Assembly (NCBI RefSeq): GCF_001742425.1
Contig: NZ_MJEH01000023.1
Span: 1 to 47,976, forward strand
From: Bacillus solimangrovi
Lineage (GTDB): Bacteria; Bacillota; Bacilli; Bacillales; Bacillaceae_N
Length of the DNA stretch: 47,976 nucleotides
Direction of reading: 5' to 3'
Position 1 is the first letter of the stretch, and every line of letters begins with the position of its first letter. The notes beneath the pieces are model-generated. The model was not told the DNA's origin. It did no database searches and saw only the letters and a list, made by a program, of their open reading frames with translations. Positions 37,291 through 47,976 of this stretch are shown piece after piece. Position numbers and translations under genes: made by a program.

Positions 37291-38064
37291 ATGATCTTTG
37301 TATTAGATGTGGGGAATACAAATACTGTGTTAGGGGTTTATCATGGTGATGAACTTAAATACCATTGGAGAATGGAGACACGACGAAATAAAACAGAAGA
37401 TGAATATGCGATGACAGTGAAAGACCTTTTTGCTCATAAAGGTCTTCAATTTTCAGATATAGAGGGAATTATTATCTCATCTGTTGTTCCTCCGATTATG
37501 TTTGCGCTTGAACGGATGTGTGAGAAATATTTTGGTATAGATCCAATTGTTGTAGGTCCTGGTGTGAAGACCGGTTTAAACATTAAAGCGGATAATCCTC
37601 GTGAAGTCGGTGCAGATAGAATTGTAAATGCAGTTGCAGGAATCCATGAGTACGGTAATCCTCTTGTTATTGTAGACTTCGGAACAGCAACTACATACTG
37701 TTACATTGATGAGAGAAATCAGTATATGGGTGGTGTAATTGCACCTGGTATTAATATTTCTACAGAAGCATTGTATGAAAAGGCTTCTAAACTTCCACGA
37801 GTTGAAATTGCTCGTCCAGATGGTATTGTCGGAAAGAATACTGTACACGCTATGCAAGCGGGTATATTGTATGGCTATGTAGGACAAGTAGAAGGTATTG
37901 TAGCACGTATGAAAGAGCAAGCTGAGAATAAACCAATTGTAATAGCAACTGGTGGACTAGCGACATTAATCGCGCAGGAAACGAGCATTATTGATCATGT
38001 AGACCCATTTCTTACATTGAAAGGGCTACAGCTTATATATTCCCGTAATCAGCAGAACAACTAA
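37291..38064 (+). CDS. coaX: Type III pantothenate kinase
   Basis: Catalyses the first step of coenzyme A synthesis. The 257 residues have the ASKHA-fold phosphate motif [15 protein letters not shown] at the N-terminus. VDFGTATTY is the second phosphate/adenosine motif, and [11 protein letters not shown] follows. Type III enzymes are insensitive to CoA feedback and need a monovalent cation. The start ATG 37291 follows GGGTGATG. It pairs with hslO 15 bp downstream, as yacB-yacC do in B. subtilis. Confidence 0.96.
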   Translation: MIFVLDVGNTNTVLGVYHGDELKYHWRMETRRNKTEDEYAMTVKDLFAHKGLQFSDIEGIIISSVVPPIMFALERMCEKYFGIDPIVVGPGVKTGLNIKADNPREVGADRIVNAVAGIHEYGNPLVIVDFGTATTYCYIDERNQYMGGVIAPGINISTEALYEKASKLPRVEIARPDGIVGKNTVHAMQAGILYGYVGQVEGIVARMKEQAENKPIVIATGGLATLIAQETSIIDHVDPFLTLKGLQLIYSRNQQNN

Positions 38065-38079
38065 CTAGGAAGGTGAATC

Positions 38080-38964
38080 ATGATGTCAGATTACTTAATT
38101 AAAGCACTAGCTTTTAACGGACAAGTGCGCGCTTATGCGGTAGATACAACAGAAACGGTAGGAGAGGCACAGAGACGCCATGGAACATGGCCTACGGCTT
38201 CAGCGGCATTAGGTCGTTCTATGACAGCTGGAGTAATGATGGGTGCTATGTTAAAAGGTGAAGATAAGCTTACTGTAAAAGTTGAGGGTGGCGGACCGAT
38301 TGGAGCCATCGTTGTGGATAGCAACTCTAAAGGTCAGGTACGTGGTTATGTAACGAACCCACAAGTGCACTTTGATTTAAATGATAAAGGAAAATTAGAT
38401 GTTGCCCGTGCTGTTGGGACAAATGGTTTTCTTTCTATTGTCAAAGACTTAGGTATGCGAGAGCACTTTACCGGCCAAGTACCGATTGTTTCAGGTGAAT
38501 TAGGGGAGGATTTCACATATTATTTTGCATCCTCTGAACAAGTTCCATCTGCGGTTGGAGTAGGTGTGCTTGTGAATCCTGATAATTCGATACTTGCTTC
38601 AGGTGGCTTTATTATTCAACTGTTGCCTGGTACTAGCGAAGAGGTTATTTCATTTATTGAAAAAAGGATCGAAGCTGTTCCACCTATTTCTAAATTAATT
38701 GAAAGAGGCCTGTCACCAGAACAAATATTGAACGAGATATTAGGTGAAGCAAATGTTAAGATCATTGATAAACACAGTGTTGAATTTCATTGTCACTGTT
38801 CAAGGGAACGAATTGAAAATGCGTTTGTAAGCCTTGGAAGTGAGGAATTAAAAGCTATGATTGATGAAGAAGGTCAGGCAGAAGCATCCTGTCATTTCTG
38901 TCGTGAGGAATATTATTTTTCAAAAGAAGATCTTGAAGCAATCGTCAAACGGATAGAAGAGTAA
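38080..38964 (+). CDS. hslO: Redox-regulated chaperone Hsp33
   Basis: A holdase activated by oxidation. The 294 residues have the conserved substrate-binding N-domain ([32 protein letters not shown]). The C-terminal redox zinc site has C238 and C240 (HCHC) and C271 and C274 (CHFC). Oxidation of these Cys releases Zn and unfolds the linker. ATG 38080 or 38083 both fit the SD AGGAAGGTGA. It is followed directly by cysK; the PpiC-type gene yacD, found here in B. subtilis, is missing. Confidence 0.96.
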   Translation: MMSDYLIKALAFNGQVRAYAVDTTETVGEAQRRHGTWPTASAALGRSMTAGVMMGAMLKGEDKLTVKVEGGGPIGAIVVDSNSKGQVRGYVTNPQVHFDLNDKGKLDVARAVGTNGFLSIVKDLGMREHFTGQVPIVSGELGEDFTYYFASSEQVPSAVGVGVLVNPDNSILASGGFIIQLLPGTSEEVISFIEKRIEAVPPISKLIERGLSPEQILNEILGEANVKIIDKHSVEFHCHCSRERIENAFVSLGSEELKAMIDEEGQAEASCHFCREEYYFSKEDLEAIVKRIEE

Positions 38965-39034
38965 TTTTCACACATTGTGTTTGGGATTTTAGGGTAAAAA
39001 TAGCATTAAAGAGCCAACAGTTGAATAATAATAA

Positions 39035-39063
39035 TTGACAATTTTCTTACTACTTGCTAAATT
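39035..39063 (+). promoter_or_regulatory. cysK promoter
   Basis: TTGACA (39035-39040), 17 bp, TAAATT (39058-39063), preceded by TG as an extended -10 (39055-39056). Confidence 0.7.
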
Positions 39064-39072
39064 AAGTACAAA

Positions 39073-39091
39073 ACCAATAAAAATACTTGGT
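39073..39091 (+). promoter_or_regulatory. Candidate operator in the cysK leader
   Basis: ACCAA (39073-39077) and TTGGT (39087-39091) form an inverted repeat with a 9-nt spacer, between the predicted transcription start and the SD. The position suits a repressor such as CymR, but I cannot confirm the match to its consensus from memory. Confidence 0.35.
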
Positions 39092-39106
39092 ATTAGGAGT
39101 GAGACG

Positions 39107-40033
39107 ATGCGTATTGGAAATTCAATTGTTGATCTAATTGGGCAAACACCTATTGTGAAACTTAATCGTTTAACTAGTGAGAATGATGCAGATGTTTATT
39201 TGAAACTAGAATTTATGAATCCAGGTAGCAGTGTTAAAGACCGAATTGCGTTTGCTATGATTGAAGATGCAATCGAAAAAGGTAATCTTTCTTCAGGTGA
39301 TACAATTATCGAACCTACAAGTGGCAATACGGGAATCGGATTGGCGATGGTTGCTGCTGCAAAGGGGTTACGTGCTATTCTTGTAATGCCTGACACGATG
39401 AGTCTAGAACGACGCAACTTATTACGTGCTTATGGCGCTGAATTAGTCTTGACTCCTGGTGCCGAAGGAATGAAGGGTGCAATTGCGAAAGCTGAAGAGC
39501 TGTCTAAAAAAGAAGGCTACTTTATGCCACAGCAATTTAAAAATGAGGCGAACCCTGAAATTCATCGTAGAACGACTGGTAAGGAAATAGTTTCTCAAAT
39601 GGGAGAGCAATTAGATGCATTTGTTTCTGGTATAGGTACAGGTGGTACAATTACCGGTGCAGGTGAAGTGTTAAAAGAAAACTATCCAAACATTAAGATC
39701 ATTGCTGTTGAGCCTACTGATTCCCCTGTTCTCTCAGGTGGTAAACCTGGGCCACATAAGATTCAAGGGATTGGAGCGGGATTTGTACCAGATACGTTGG
39801 ATACAGATGTGTATGATGAAGTCATTACAATTGAAAATGATGAAGCATTCAATTTTGCACGTCGTGCTGCTCGTGAAGAAGGTATCCTTGGAGGAATATC
39901 ATCAGGTGCAGCGATTGCGGCTGCATTGAAGGTTGCAAAAAAACTTGGTCAAGGAAAGAAAGTTTTAGCTGTTATACCAAGTAATGGTGAGCGTTATTTA
40001 AGTACTCCACTTTACCAGTTTGAAGAAGAATAA
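39107..40033 (+). CDS. cysK: Cysteine synthase (O-acetylserine sulfhydrylase A)
   Basis: Makes L-cysteine from O-acetylserine and sulfide using PLP. The 308 residues show the PLP lysine K44 in [11 protein letters not shown], the substrate loop TSGNTG (71-76), the glycine-rich phosphate loop [10 protein letters not shown], and SSGAA near the C-terminus. In B. subtilis CysK also binds CymR to sense O-acetylserine. I chose ATG 39107 after TAGGAGTGAG. The longer frame from 39035 begins in the promoter. A strong terminator follows. Confidence 0.95.
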   Translation: MRIGNSIVDLIGQTPIVKLNRLTSENDADVYLKLEFMNPGSSVKDRIAFAMIEDAIEKGNLSSGDTIIEPTSGNTGIGLAMVAAAKGLRAILVMPDTMSLERRNLLRAYGAELVLTPGAEGMKGAIAKAEELSKKEGYFMPQQFKNEANPEIHRRTTGKEIVSQMGEQLDAFVSGIGTGGTITGAGEVLKENYPNIKIIAVEPTDSPVLSGGKPGPHKIQGIGAGFVPDTLDTDVYDEVITIENDEAFNFARRAAREEGILGGISSGAAIAAALKVAKKLGQGKKVLAVIPSNGERYLSTPLYQFEEE

Positions 40034-40046
40034 AACTATAGGTTTT

Positions 40047-40078
40047 AAGACAGTTCTTAAAGGAGCTGTCTTTTTTCT
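40047..40078 (+). terminator. Terminator after cysK
   Basis: An 11-bp stem with two G-U pairs (40047-40057 with 40062-40072, loop TAAA) ends in TTTTTTCTTT. Confidence 0.92.
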
Positions 40079-40124
40079 TTTCCTTTTTTGATATGAGGTG
40101 ATTATAGGAAATTGTTTTCCTTAA

Positions 40125-40152
40125 TTGAAGTTAAACCTAATTTAAGTATAAA
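40125..40152 (+). promoter_or_regulatory. Candidate promoter of the folate operon
   Basis: TTGAAG (40125-40130), 16 bp, TATAAA (40147-40152), lying 34 bp before pabB and after the cysK terminator. Confidence 0.6.
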
Positions 40153-40185
40153 ATAAGGTCAACAGCTTTATGGAGTGTGAATTGG

Positions 40186-41613
40186 ATGCAGCAACAAACA
40201 AACGTAAAACGCCGAACATATGCAAAAGTACTTCCATTTACGGAAGAACGTTGGTATAAGCAATACCGTTTTTTATCAAAAGAACAGCCAGAACACGTCT
40301 TATTGGAAAGTGGACGAGCAGGCAAATATAGTGTTGTTGGTTTGAACCCAATCGCGGTTTTGGAAGGGAAAAGTAATCATTTATCGATATTAACAAAGGA
40401 CGAAACGATTACACAACAAGGCAATCCATTACATCTGATGAGAGATTGGATGTCGAAGTATAAAACACCTCACGATCCTAAATTACCTGATTTTCAAGGT
40501 GGAGCGATTGGATATATTAGTTATGACTATGTTCGTTATATTGAACAACTCCCAATAAGTGCATCAGATGATTTAGATACACCTGATCTATATTTCCTCA
40601 TTTTTGAAGATGTAGCCGTTTATGACCATAATACAAATGAATTATGGTTAATCGTTAACAGAGAAGATGAAGAGGTTGCACGTAAACAATTAGCCTTTCT
40701 GCTTGAAATGTGGCAAACTAGCTATAATGATGTTGAAGAACAACAAGAATGGAAAGAAAATGATAGTGAACCGATGCGTTCTTTTGGTCAATTAGAGTTT
40801 GAAGATGCAGTGCGAAAGGTTCAGCAATATATTTCGGATGGTGACGTTTTTCAAGTGAACTTATCGGTGAGAGAGTCACGTCCGATGCACACATCACCCT
40901 TTCATATTTATGAAAAATTACGTGAGTTGAACCCGTCACCTTACATGAGTTATTTGCATTTCAAAGATATGCAGCTTGTATCAGGCTCGCCAGAATTGTT
41001 AGTGAAAAAGCAAGGCGATATTGTATCAACTCGCCCAATTGCAGGAACACGTTCTCGAGGAAAAAACGAATTTGAAGATAATGCACTTGCTAATGAGTTA
41101 TTCAATAATGAAAAAGAGCGTGCTGAGCATGTCATGCTTGTTGACCTTGAACGTAATGACCTTGGGAAAGTTTCTGAATATGGAAGTGTGAAAGTTGATC
41201 AATTTATGACGATAGAGCGATACTCACATGTGATGCACCTCGTATCTAATGTGGTTGGTGAGCTTCGTCAAGAATGTGATGCATACGATATTGTTGATGC
41301 GGTGTTTCCAGGGGGAACAATTACAGGTGCGCCAAAAGTTCGGACGATGGAAATTATAGAAGAATTTGAAGCGGTTCGTCGTGGAATCTATACAGGTTCG
41401 ATTGGCTGGTTTGGTTTTGATGGTGAGATGGAATTAAATATCGTAATCCGAACTCTTATTGCAAAAGGTGGACTAGCACATGTTCAAGCAGGAGCCGGAA
41501 TCGTTATTGATTCAATTCCAGCCGCAGAATATAAAGAATCTCTTAAGAAAGCTAAAGCACTGTGGAAAGCCAAAGAGTTGAGTGAACAAGAAATTTTAAC
41601 AAAAGTAGAGTAG
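40186..41613 (+). CDS. pabB: Aminodeoxychorismate synthase component I
   Basis: The chorismate-binding subunit that makes 4-amino-4-deoxychorismate for folate. The 475 residues match the anthranilate synthase/PabB fold: [18 protein letters not shown] in the N-domain, then [25 protein letters not shown], and [20 protein letters not shown] with AGAGIV near the end. I chose ATG 40186 with GGAG 10 nt upstream. GTG 40177 lies too close to the SD. It is the first gene of the run pabB-pabA-pabC-folP-folB-folK-dusB, with short gaps or overlaps throughout. Confidence 0.95.
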   Translation: MQQQTNVKRRTYAKVLPFTEERWYKQYRFLSKEQPEHVLLESGRAGKYSVVGLNPIAVLEGKSNHLSILTKDETITQQGNPLHLMRDWMSKYKTPHDPKLPDFQGGAIGYISYDYVRYIEQLPISASDDLDTPDLYFLIFEDVAVYDHNTNELWLIVNREDEEVARKQLAFLLEMWQTSYNDVEEQQEWKENDSEPMRSFGQLEFEDAVRKVQQYISDGDVFQVNLSVRESRPMHTSPFHIYEKLRELNPSPYMSYLHFKDMQLVSGSPELLVKKQGDIVSTRPIAGTRSRGKNEFEDNALANELFNNEKERAEHVMLVDLERNDLGKVSEYGSVKVDQFMTIERYSHVMHLVSNVVGELRQECDAYDIVDAVFPGGTITGAPKVRTMEIIEEFEAVRRGIYTGSIGWFGFDGEMELNIVIRTLIAKGGLAHVQAGAGIVIDSIPAAEYKESLKKAKALWKAKELSEQEILTKVE

Positions 41614-41626
41614 AGGTGAGTTGAGC

Positions 41627-42205
41627 ATGATTTTAATGATTGATAATTACGATTCATTTACGTATAACCTTGTTCAGTATTTGGGAGAACTTGGTGAAGA
41701 GTTAGTCGTGAGAAGAAATGATGAAGTAACGATTGAAGAAATTCGCAAACTTAATCCGAGGTTTCTGATGATTTCTCCAGGTCCATGTTCTCCTAATGAA
41801 GCAGGAATTAGTATGGAGGCAATTAAAGAGTTCGCTGGAGAGATTCCGATATTTGGTGTTTGTCTTGGACATCAATCTATCGCACAAGTATTTGGTGGAG
41901 ATGTTGTTCGTGCAGACCGATTAATGCATGGTAAGACATCTCAAATGAGCCATGATGGGAAAACAGTCTATGCAGGGTTAGAAAACCCATTTACAGCTAC
42001 TCGGTATCATTCATTAATTGTAAAAAGAGAAACGTTGCCTGATTGTTTTGAGATATCTTCTTGGACTGAAGAAGGAGAGATAATGGGAATTCGTCATAAA
42101 ACACTACCAATTGAGGGAGTGCAATTTCACCCAGAGTCAATCATGACAGATTTAGGAAAGCAGTTATTGAAGAATTTTATTGATAGCTATGGTGAGAGAG
42201 AATGA
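41627..42205 (+). CDS. pabA: Glutamine amidotransferase subunit PabA/TrpG
   Basis: The glutaminase subunit providing ammonia to PabB; in B. subtilis it is amphibolic and also serves anthranilate synthase TrpE. The 192 residues carry the triad C79 (GVCLGHQ), H168 and E170 (QFHPES). I chose ATG 41627 ([14 protein letters not shown]) after GAGGTGAG. TTG 41621 is in frame but only 4 nt from the SD. The last codons overlap the pabC start (ATGA). Confidence 0.96.
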   Translation: MILMIDNYDSFTYNLVQYLGELGEELVVRRNDEVTIEEIRKLNPRFLMISPGPCSPNEAGISMEAIKEFAGEIPIFGVCLGHQSIAQVFGGDVVRADRLMHGKTSQMSHDGKTVYAGLENPFTATRYHSLIVKRETLPDCFEISSWTEEGEIMGIRHKTLPIEGVQFHPESIMTDLGKQLLKNFIDSYGERE

Positions 42206-43059
42206 ACATCTATTTGAACGGAGAAATAATACCTCAATCTGAGGCGAAAATTTCTCCGTTTGACCATGGTTATATGTATGGTTTAGGTTTATTTGAGACG
42301 TTTCGAGTATATGATGGTCATCCATTTCTATTGGATGACCATCTTAATCGTTTGCGAGCCGGACTTAAAGTCATGAATATACAATGGGATATATCACGTC
42401 AAGAGGTTATGCAAATCATTGATGACCTGCTTAGATCAAACCAATTAAAAAATGCTTACGTTCGTATGAATGTATCTGCAGGGACAGGAGCTATAGGGCT
42501 ACAAACAGATCCCTATACAGAACCAACTGTGATGTTCATGATGAAACAAGTTCCGAATAACGGTTATTTTCCTACTAAGAAAGCTTTGTTTTTAAAAACA
42601 ATACGTAATACACCCGAATCACCTGAACGATTGAAGTCACACCATTATTTAAATAACATTATAGCTAAGCGTGAGGTAGGGAGTAATCCTAACATAGAAG
42701 GTATTTTTCTAACAGATGGCGGTCATATTGCAGAGGGGATTGTTTCAAATATTTTCTGGGTTAAAGGTGATGTGATATATACACCCCATGTTCAGACAGG
42801 AATTTTAAATGGTATTACGCGAATGTTGGTTATTAAAATTGCAAATCGTCTAGGATATACAGTGAAAACAGGATTTTATGAGAAGGTTGAATTATTAAAT
42901 GCGGATGAAGCGTTCATTACGAATTCTATTCAAGAAATTGTTTCATTAGCGAGTGTGGAGGAACATTCTGAGAATCAAAATCATCAAGTCGTTCCTAAGT
43001 TAATGAATGAGTATGGACAATATGTGCATTCGCTATGGAGTATAGATGAGTTAACATAA
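42202..43059 (+). CDS. pabC: Aminodeoxychorismate lyase
   Basis: A PLP fold-type IV enzyme releasing pyruvate from aminodeoxychorismate to give p-aminobenzoate. The 285 residues show [21 protein letters not shown], the PLP lysine K145 in [11 protein letters not shown], and the cofactor-phosphate loop [11 protein letters not shown]. Branched-chain aminotransferases and D-amino-acid transaminases share the fold, but the operon context settles the call. The start overlaps the pabA stop by four bases. Confidence 0.94.
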   Translation: MNIYLNGEIIPQSEAKISPFDHGYMYGLGLFETFRVYDGHPFLLDDHLNRLRAGLKVMNIQWDISRQEVMQIIDDLLRSNQLKNAYVRMNVSAGTGAIGLQTDPYTEPTVMFMMKQVPNNGYFPTKKALFLKTIRNTPESPERLKSHHYLNNIIAKREVGSNPNIEGIFLTDGGHIAEGIVSNIFWVKGDVIYTPHVQTGILNGITRMLVIKIANRLGYTVKTGFYEKVELLNADEAFITNSIQEIVSLASVEEHSENQNHQVVPKLMNEYGQYVHSLWSIDELT

Positions 43060-43073
43060 GCAGAGGTGGCTTT

Positions 43074-43904
43074 TTGACAATGTTAAAAAATAGAATCTTA
43101 CAATTCGATAAGTTCTCAATGGATTTAATGGAGAGAACTTGGATAATGGGTATCTTAAATGTAACACCGGATTCATTCTCTGATGGTGGACGATTTAATG
43201 ATTGTGAAAGAGCTGTACAGCAAGCACATCAAATGGTTTTAGATGGAGCAGATATTATAGATATTGGCGGTGAATCAACAAGACCTGGAGCAGGTAAAGT
43301 GGATGTAGAAGAGGAATTGAAACGAGTCATTCCTAAGATTGAAGCGATAAGAGCTGAGGTCGATGTCCCAATATCAATTGATACGTATAAGTCTGAAACT
43401 GCTGAAAAAGCAATTAAAGCTGGTGCTCATATCATTAATGATGTTTGGGGAGCAAAGGCTGATCCGCGTATGGCTGATGTTGCTGCTCATTATGATGTTC
43501 CGATAATTCTTATGCACAATCGGGATAATAAAAAGTATGGCGATATTATAGAAGATATGAAAGAAGATCTTCGAGAAAGTATTGATATTGTAAAAAGAGC
43601 GGGAGTTAGAGATGAACGGATTATTCTTGATCCTGGTATTGGTTTTGCTAAGACGTATGAGCATAACCTTGAAGTTATGCGTCGTATGGATGAGCTTCAA
43701 ATATTAGGTTACCCATTTTTACTAGGTACTTCAAGAAAATCATTTATTGGATTAACGTTAGATTTACCAGTCGAGGAGCGTATGGAAGGGACTGGTGCAA
43801 CGGTTTGTCTCGGAATTGAACGAGGGTGTCAACTTGTTCGTATACATGATGTTAAAGAGATGAAGAGAATGGCAATGATGATGGACGCGATGCTTGGAAA
43901 GTAG
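43074..43904 (+). CDS. folP: Dihydropteroate synthase
   Basis: Condenses p-aminobenzoate with dihydropterin pyrophosphate; the sulfonamide target (sul in B. subtilis). The 276 residues, counted from TTG 43074, have the loop NVTPDSFSDGG (29-39) and GGESTRPG (65-72), then DVWGAKADP and GTSRKSFIG. TTG 43074 lies 7 nt after GAGG (43063-43066). ATG 43080 is an alternative with wider spacing. Its stop codon forms part of the SD of folB. Confidence 0.95.
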   Translation: MTMLKNRILQFDKFSMDLMERTWIMGILNVTPDSFSDGGRFNDCERAVQQAHQMVLDGADIIDIGGESTRPGAGKVDVEEELKRVIPKIEAIRAEVDVPISIDTYKSETAEKAIKAGAHIINDVWGAKADPRMADVAAHYDVPIILMHNRDNKKYGDIIEDMKEDLRESIDIVKRAGVRDERIILDPGIGFAKTYEHNLEVMRRMDELQILGYPFLLGTSRKSFIGLTLDLPVEERMEGTGATVCLGIERGCQLVRIHDVKEMKRMAMMMDAMLGK

Positions 43905-43914
43905 GTGTAATAAT

Positions 43915-44277
43915 ATGGATAAAATTTATATGAATAAATTAGCGTTTTGGGGTTACCATGGTGTTTTCCAAGAAGAAAATAAATTAGGGCAACGTTTCTT
44001 TGTTGATCTTGTGTTAGAGATTGACTTACATGAGGCTGCTGTAACTGATGATCTTGAGAAGACGGTTGATTATGGGAAGGTATATGAAGCGGTTCGGGGT
44101 ATTGTGGAGGGCGATCCACGTGATTTAGTAGAAACGGTCACTGAAGAGATTTGTTTAGTGATATTAAATAAGTTTGATCGTGTAAATCAAGTAACAGTTA
44201 AGGTTGTAAAGCCTGATCCGCCAATTCCTGGCTACTACGACTCTGTTGCTGTTGAAATGACGAGGCAGAGAAAGTGA
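43915..44277 (+). CDS. folB: Dihydroneopterin aldolase
   Basis: Cleaves 7,8-dihydroneopterin to 6-hydroxymethyl-dihydropterin and glycolaldehyde. The 120 residues start MDKIYMNKLAFWGYHGVFQEENKLGQRFFVDL, with the conserved Tyr/His/Gly and E22-type active-site region. VDYGKVYE and VVKPDPPIPGYYDSVAVE follow. ATG 43915 has TAGGTG upstream. The frame could extend to 43894 inside folP but without an SD. It overlaps folK by one base (TGATG). Confidence 0.95.
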   Translation: MDKIYMNKLAFWGYHGVFQEENKLGQRFFVDLVLEIDLHEAAVTDDLEKTVDYGKVYEAVRGIVEGDPRDLVETVTEEICLVILNKFDRVNQVTVKVVKPDPPIPGYYDSVAVEMTRQRK

Positions 44278-44768
44278 TGCATACGGTTTATCTTGCGTTA
44301 GGTTCAAATGTTGGTGAGCGAGACGGGCACATCATAGAAGCGATCCGTGCTTTAAGTAGCGATCCTAACGTTGATGTAATAAAAGTATCTTCTGTTTATG
44401 AAACAGACCCTGTAGGTTATACCGATCAACCCCAATTTTTAAATATGGTAATTTGCATTTCAACAACACTAACGCCTAATCAATTATTACAACTAACCCA
44501 GAAAGTGGAAAATGAAAATGGGCGCATACGTGATGTGCGTTGGGGACCACGGACGTTAGATCTTGACATTTTATTGTTTGACCGCGAAAATATTGAGACA
44601 GAGTATCTAACGATTCCTCATCCACGTATGATGGAGCGTAATTTTGTTATGGTTCCGTTATTAGAGGTCGTAAACGATACTATGAAAATGTACCTTCAGT
44701 CTTTTGATATAAATACGAGTGTGGAAGGTATGCGAGTATGGCGAGCGAGCCAACAGCTAACTTTCTAA
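44277..44768 (+). CDS. folK: 6-hydroxymethyl-7,8-dihydropterin pyrophosphokinase
   Basis: Transfers pyrophosphate from ATP to hydroxymethyl-dihydropterin, feeding FolP. The 163 residues show YLALGSNVGERDGH at the N-terminus, YETDPVGYTDQPQFLN and the Mg-binding GPRTLDLDILLFD (D95, D97). The start ATG shares one base with the folB stop. GTG 44274 is less likely. The next gene is dusB only 31 bp on. The small helix-turn-helix gene yazB, found here in B. subtilis, is absent. Confidence 0.95.
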   Translation: MHTVYLALGSNVGERDGHIIEAIRALSSDPNVDVIKVSSVYETDPVGYTDQPQFLNMVICISTTLTPNQLLQLTQKVENENGRIRDVRWGPRTLDLDILLFDRENIETEYLTIPHPRMMERNFVMVPLLEVVNDTMKMYLQSFDINTSVEGMRVWRASQQLTF

Positions 44769-44799
44769 AATAATCTGTACTGCAAAAGAGGTGACAGTA

Positions 44800-45792
44800 A
44801 TGTTAAAAATCGGTGATATAGAAATGAAAAATCAAGTAGTACTTGCGCCTATGGCGGGAGTGTGTAACTCAGCATTTCGTCTAACAGTTAAAGAGTTTGG
44901 TGCAGGTCTTGTTTGTGCTGAAATGGTTAGTGATAAAGCAATTCTATATAATAATAAGAAAACAATGGGAATGTTATATATTGATGAGCGTGAAAAACCG
45001 TTGAGCTTACAAATTTTTGGTGGTGAAAAGAATACGCTTGTTGAAGCAGCTAAGTTTGTAGAAAAAAATACAACGGCTGATATTATAGATATTAATATGG
45101 GCTGTCCAGTTCCCAAAATTACAAAATGTGATGCTGGTGCAAGATGGTTACTACAACCAGAAAAAATCTATGACCTTGTTTCAGCTGTAGTAGATGCTGT
45201 TGATAAACCAGTAACGGTAAAGATGCGTATGGGTTGGGATGATAATACAATCTATGCGATCGAGAATGCACAGGCGGTTGAACGTGCTGGTGGTCAAGCT
45301 GTTGCATTACATGGTCGTACGCGTGTACAAATGTACGAAGGTCAAGCTAATTGGGATATTATTAAGCAAGTGAAAGAGTCAGTAAAGATACCTGTAATTG
45401 GGAACGGAGATGTAACAACTCCAGAAGATGCTAAGCGAATGTTAGACCAAACTGGTTGTGACGGAGTTATGATCGGTCGCGCTGCGCTTGGGAATCCATG
45501 GATGATCTATCGAACTGTAAAGTATTTGGAAACAGGTGAGTTAATCGGTGAGCCAGATGCTAGGGAGAAAATAGATGTGTGTAAACTGCATATGGACCGG
45601 TTAATTGATTTGAAGACAGAAAAGGTTGCGGTTATGGAAATGCGTAAACATGCTGCTTGGTATCTAAAAGGATTGCGTGGAAATGCAAAAGTGAGAAATG
45701 CAATCAATGAATGTAATACACGTGAAGATATAGTGACATTACTTGATGGTTTTGTTGAAGAGATAGAGGCACAACAACGAGTGATGGTGTAA
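44800..45792 (+). CDS. dusB: tRNA-dihydrouridine synthase DusB
   Basis: An FMN-dependent reductase of tRNA uridines. The 330 residues have the TIM-barrel start NQVVLAPMAGVCNSAFR, the catalytic Cys C102 in INMGCPVPKI, the FMN-binding VTVKMRMGWDD, LHGRTRVQMYEG, GNGDV and IGRAALGNPW. A helical tRNA-binding C-domain (from about 245) follows. ATG 44800 is 8 nt after GAGG (44788-44791). It ends the folate run and is followed by a terminator. Confidence 0.95.
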   Translation: MLKIGDIEMKNQVVLAPMAGVCNSAFRLTVKEFGAGLVCAEMVSDKAILYNNKKTMGMLYIDEREKPLSLQIFGGEKNTLVEAAKFVEKNTTADIIDINMGCPVPKITKCDAGARWLLQPEKIYDLVSAVVDAVDKPVTVKMRMGWDDNTIYAIENAQAVERAGGQAVALHGRTRVQMYEGQANWDIIKQVKESVKIPVIGNGDVTTPEDAKRMLDQTGCDGVMIGRAALGNPWMIYRTVKYLETGELIGEPDAREKIDVCKLHMDRLIDLKTEKVAVMEMRKHAAWYLKGLRGNAKVRNAINECNTREDIVTLLDGFVEEIEAQQRVMV

Positions 45793-45799
45793 AAGCGGG

Positions 45800-45830
45800 A
45801 ACTACCAGTATAATGCTGGTAGTTTTTTGT
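45800..45830 (+). terminator. Terminator after dusB
   Basis: A perfect 9-bp stem (45800-45808 with 45816-45824, loop TATAATG) runs into TTTTTT. The rest of the gap to lysS (to 46082) is AT-rich, with only a possible -10 TATAAT at 46053-46058 and no good -35. Confidence 0.92.
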
Positions 45831-46043
45831 TCATTAATAGATTGAATGTAATCGTGAATGTTAGGTTGTATCTTATTATCTTGATCCTTTAGGATATATT
45901 AGTATCATTTAAATGCGCTAAGTTGTGAATTTTTCTTTATTTTATTTAGTTAGAGTGTATGGAATAGATAGATTTTGTTGAATCTTATAGAATATTTGCG
46001 TATTCTTATTATTTGTAGTACTCCTTTTTAAGTCGTATATTAA

Positions 46044-47570
<1,527 letters not shown>

Positions 47571-47577
47571 CGAATAG

Positions 47578-47616
47578 AAGCTGGCTCTATATATTAATAG
47601 AGCTAGCTTTTTTATA
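47578..47616 (+). terminator. Terminator after lysS
   Basis: A 13-bp stem with one G-U pair (47578-47590 with 47597-47609, loop ATATTA) ends in a run of Ts. Confidence 0.93.
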
Positions 47617-47976
47617 TTCTATGATACAAGTTTTTCGTCTTGGTGTAGTAGCGCAACGATCTCTTGTTTGGTAAAGCTTCTCTATAAGTAAAACGTTAAT
47701 TGAATTTGATTGAGGTTATATTAATTCAAGGAAGTTTTATTTTTTTGAAAAAATGTGTTGACTCTACCTTTAATAGTTGGTATATTTATATTCGTTGTCA
47801 CGAAAGACGACAACTTACTGAAAAAAACTTCTTAAAAAAGTTGTTGACATCAGGAATTAGAAATGATATTATATAAAAGTCGCCGACAAAAAGCGACACC
47901 AAATGTTCTTTGAAAACTGAACGAAATGAACACATTGTGCGAGCAAGTTTCAAACAATCTTTTATCGGAGAGTTTG
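47610..47976 (+). promoter_or_regulatory. rRNA operon promoter region and 16S leader
   Basis: P1 is TTGACT (47758-47763), 17 bp, TATATT (47781-47786). P2 is TTGACA (47844-47849), 17 bp, TATTAT (47867-47872). Between them GTTGTC...GACAAC forms an inverted repeat. After P2, GTCGC 47879-47883 pairs with GCGAC 47893-47897. TGTTCTTTGAAAACTGAAC (47904-47922) is the boxA-like leader typical of Bacillus rrn operons. Bases 47617-47757 show nothing else. Confidence 0.88.
47961..47976 (+). rRNA. rrs: 16S rRNA, first 16 nt
   Basis: TTTATCGGAGAGTTTG at the right edge is the conserved mature 5' end of Bacillus 16S rRNA. The gene continues outside the window. Promoters P1/P2 and the boxA leader upstream support the call. 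Confidence 0.95.

Overview
The window is about 48 kb of AT-rich chromosome from an endospore-forming Bacillaceae. Gene order, protein sequences and regulatory sites closely follow the origin-proximal arm of Bacillus subtilis, from yazA/rsmI to lysS and the next rRNA operon. Nearly every gene is on the + strand, away from the origin; only abrB is reversed. Sporulation genes (yabG, sspF, spoVG, fin, spoVT, yabP, yabQ, spoIIE) are mixed with housekeeping genes. I see no transposase, integrase, phage gene, CRISPR array, toxin-antitoxin pair, pseudogene or compositional island.

Layout. 1-5000: end of yazA, rsmI, abrB (reverse), metG with a structured leader, tatD-type nuclease. 5000-10200: yabE, rnmV, rsmA, yabG, veg, sspF. 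10200-17700: ispE, purR, ridA, spoVG, glmU, prs, ctc, pth, fin. 17700-27700: mfd, spoVT, yabM, yabN, rqcP, yabP, yabQ, divIC, yabR. 27850-28020: tRNA-Met and tRNA-Glu. 28000-37100: spoIIE, yabS, yabT, tilS, hprT, ftsH. 37200-47600: coaX, hslO, cysK, the folate run pabB-pabA-pabC-folP-folB-folK, dusB, lysS. 47750-47976: tandem rRNA promoters, the boxA-like leader and the first 16 nt of 16S rRNA.

How the parts fit. The initiation-of-sporulation circuit can be read from the DNA. abrB carries two Spo0A boxes just downstream of its promoter. spoVG, a classic AbrB and sigma-H target, has a fully consensus sigma-H promoter behind an AT-rich tract. spoIIE has a Spo0A box over its -35 and a 21-bp spacer. 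Translation and RNA-quality genes (rsmI, metG, rnmV, rsmA, pth, rqcP, tilS, dusB, lysS, tRNAs) and purine/PRPP genes (purR, prs, hprT) form the housekeeping backbone. purR has an inverted pair of PurBox-like sites in front of it.

Novelty. I did not find a convincing undescribed multi-gene system. The parts most worth a second look are non-coding: a stem-loop leader with mutually exclusive pairings before metG, a structured leader before yabG, and a strong Shine-Dalgarno with a three-codon ORF and stem-loop before yabE. Two genes normally present in B. subtilis at this locus (yacD/prpA-type between hslO and cysK, and yazB between folK and dusB) are absent. Start codons were chosen by Shine-Dalgarno spacing and remembered family N-termini, not by alignment.
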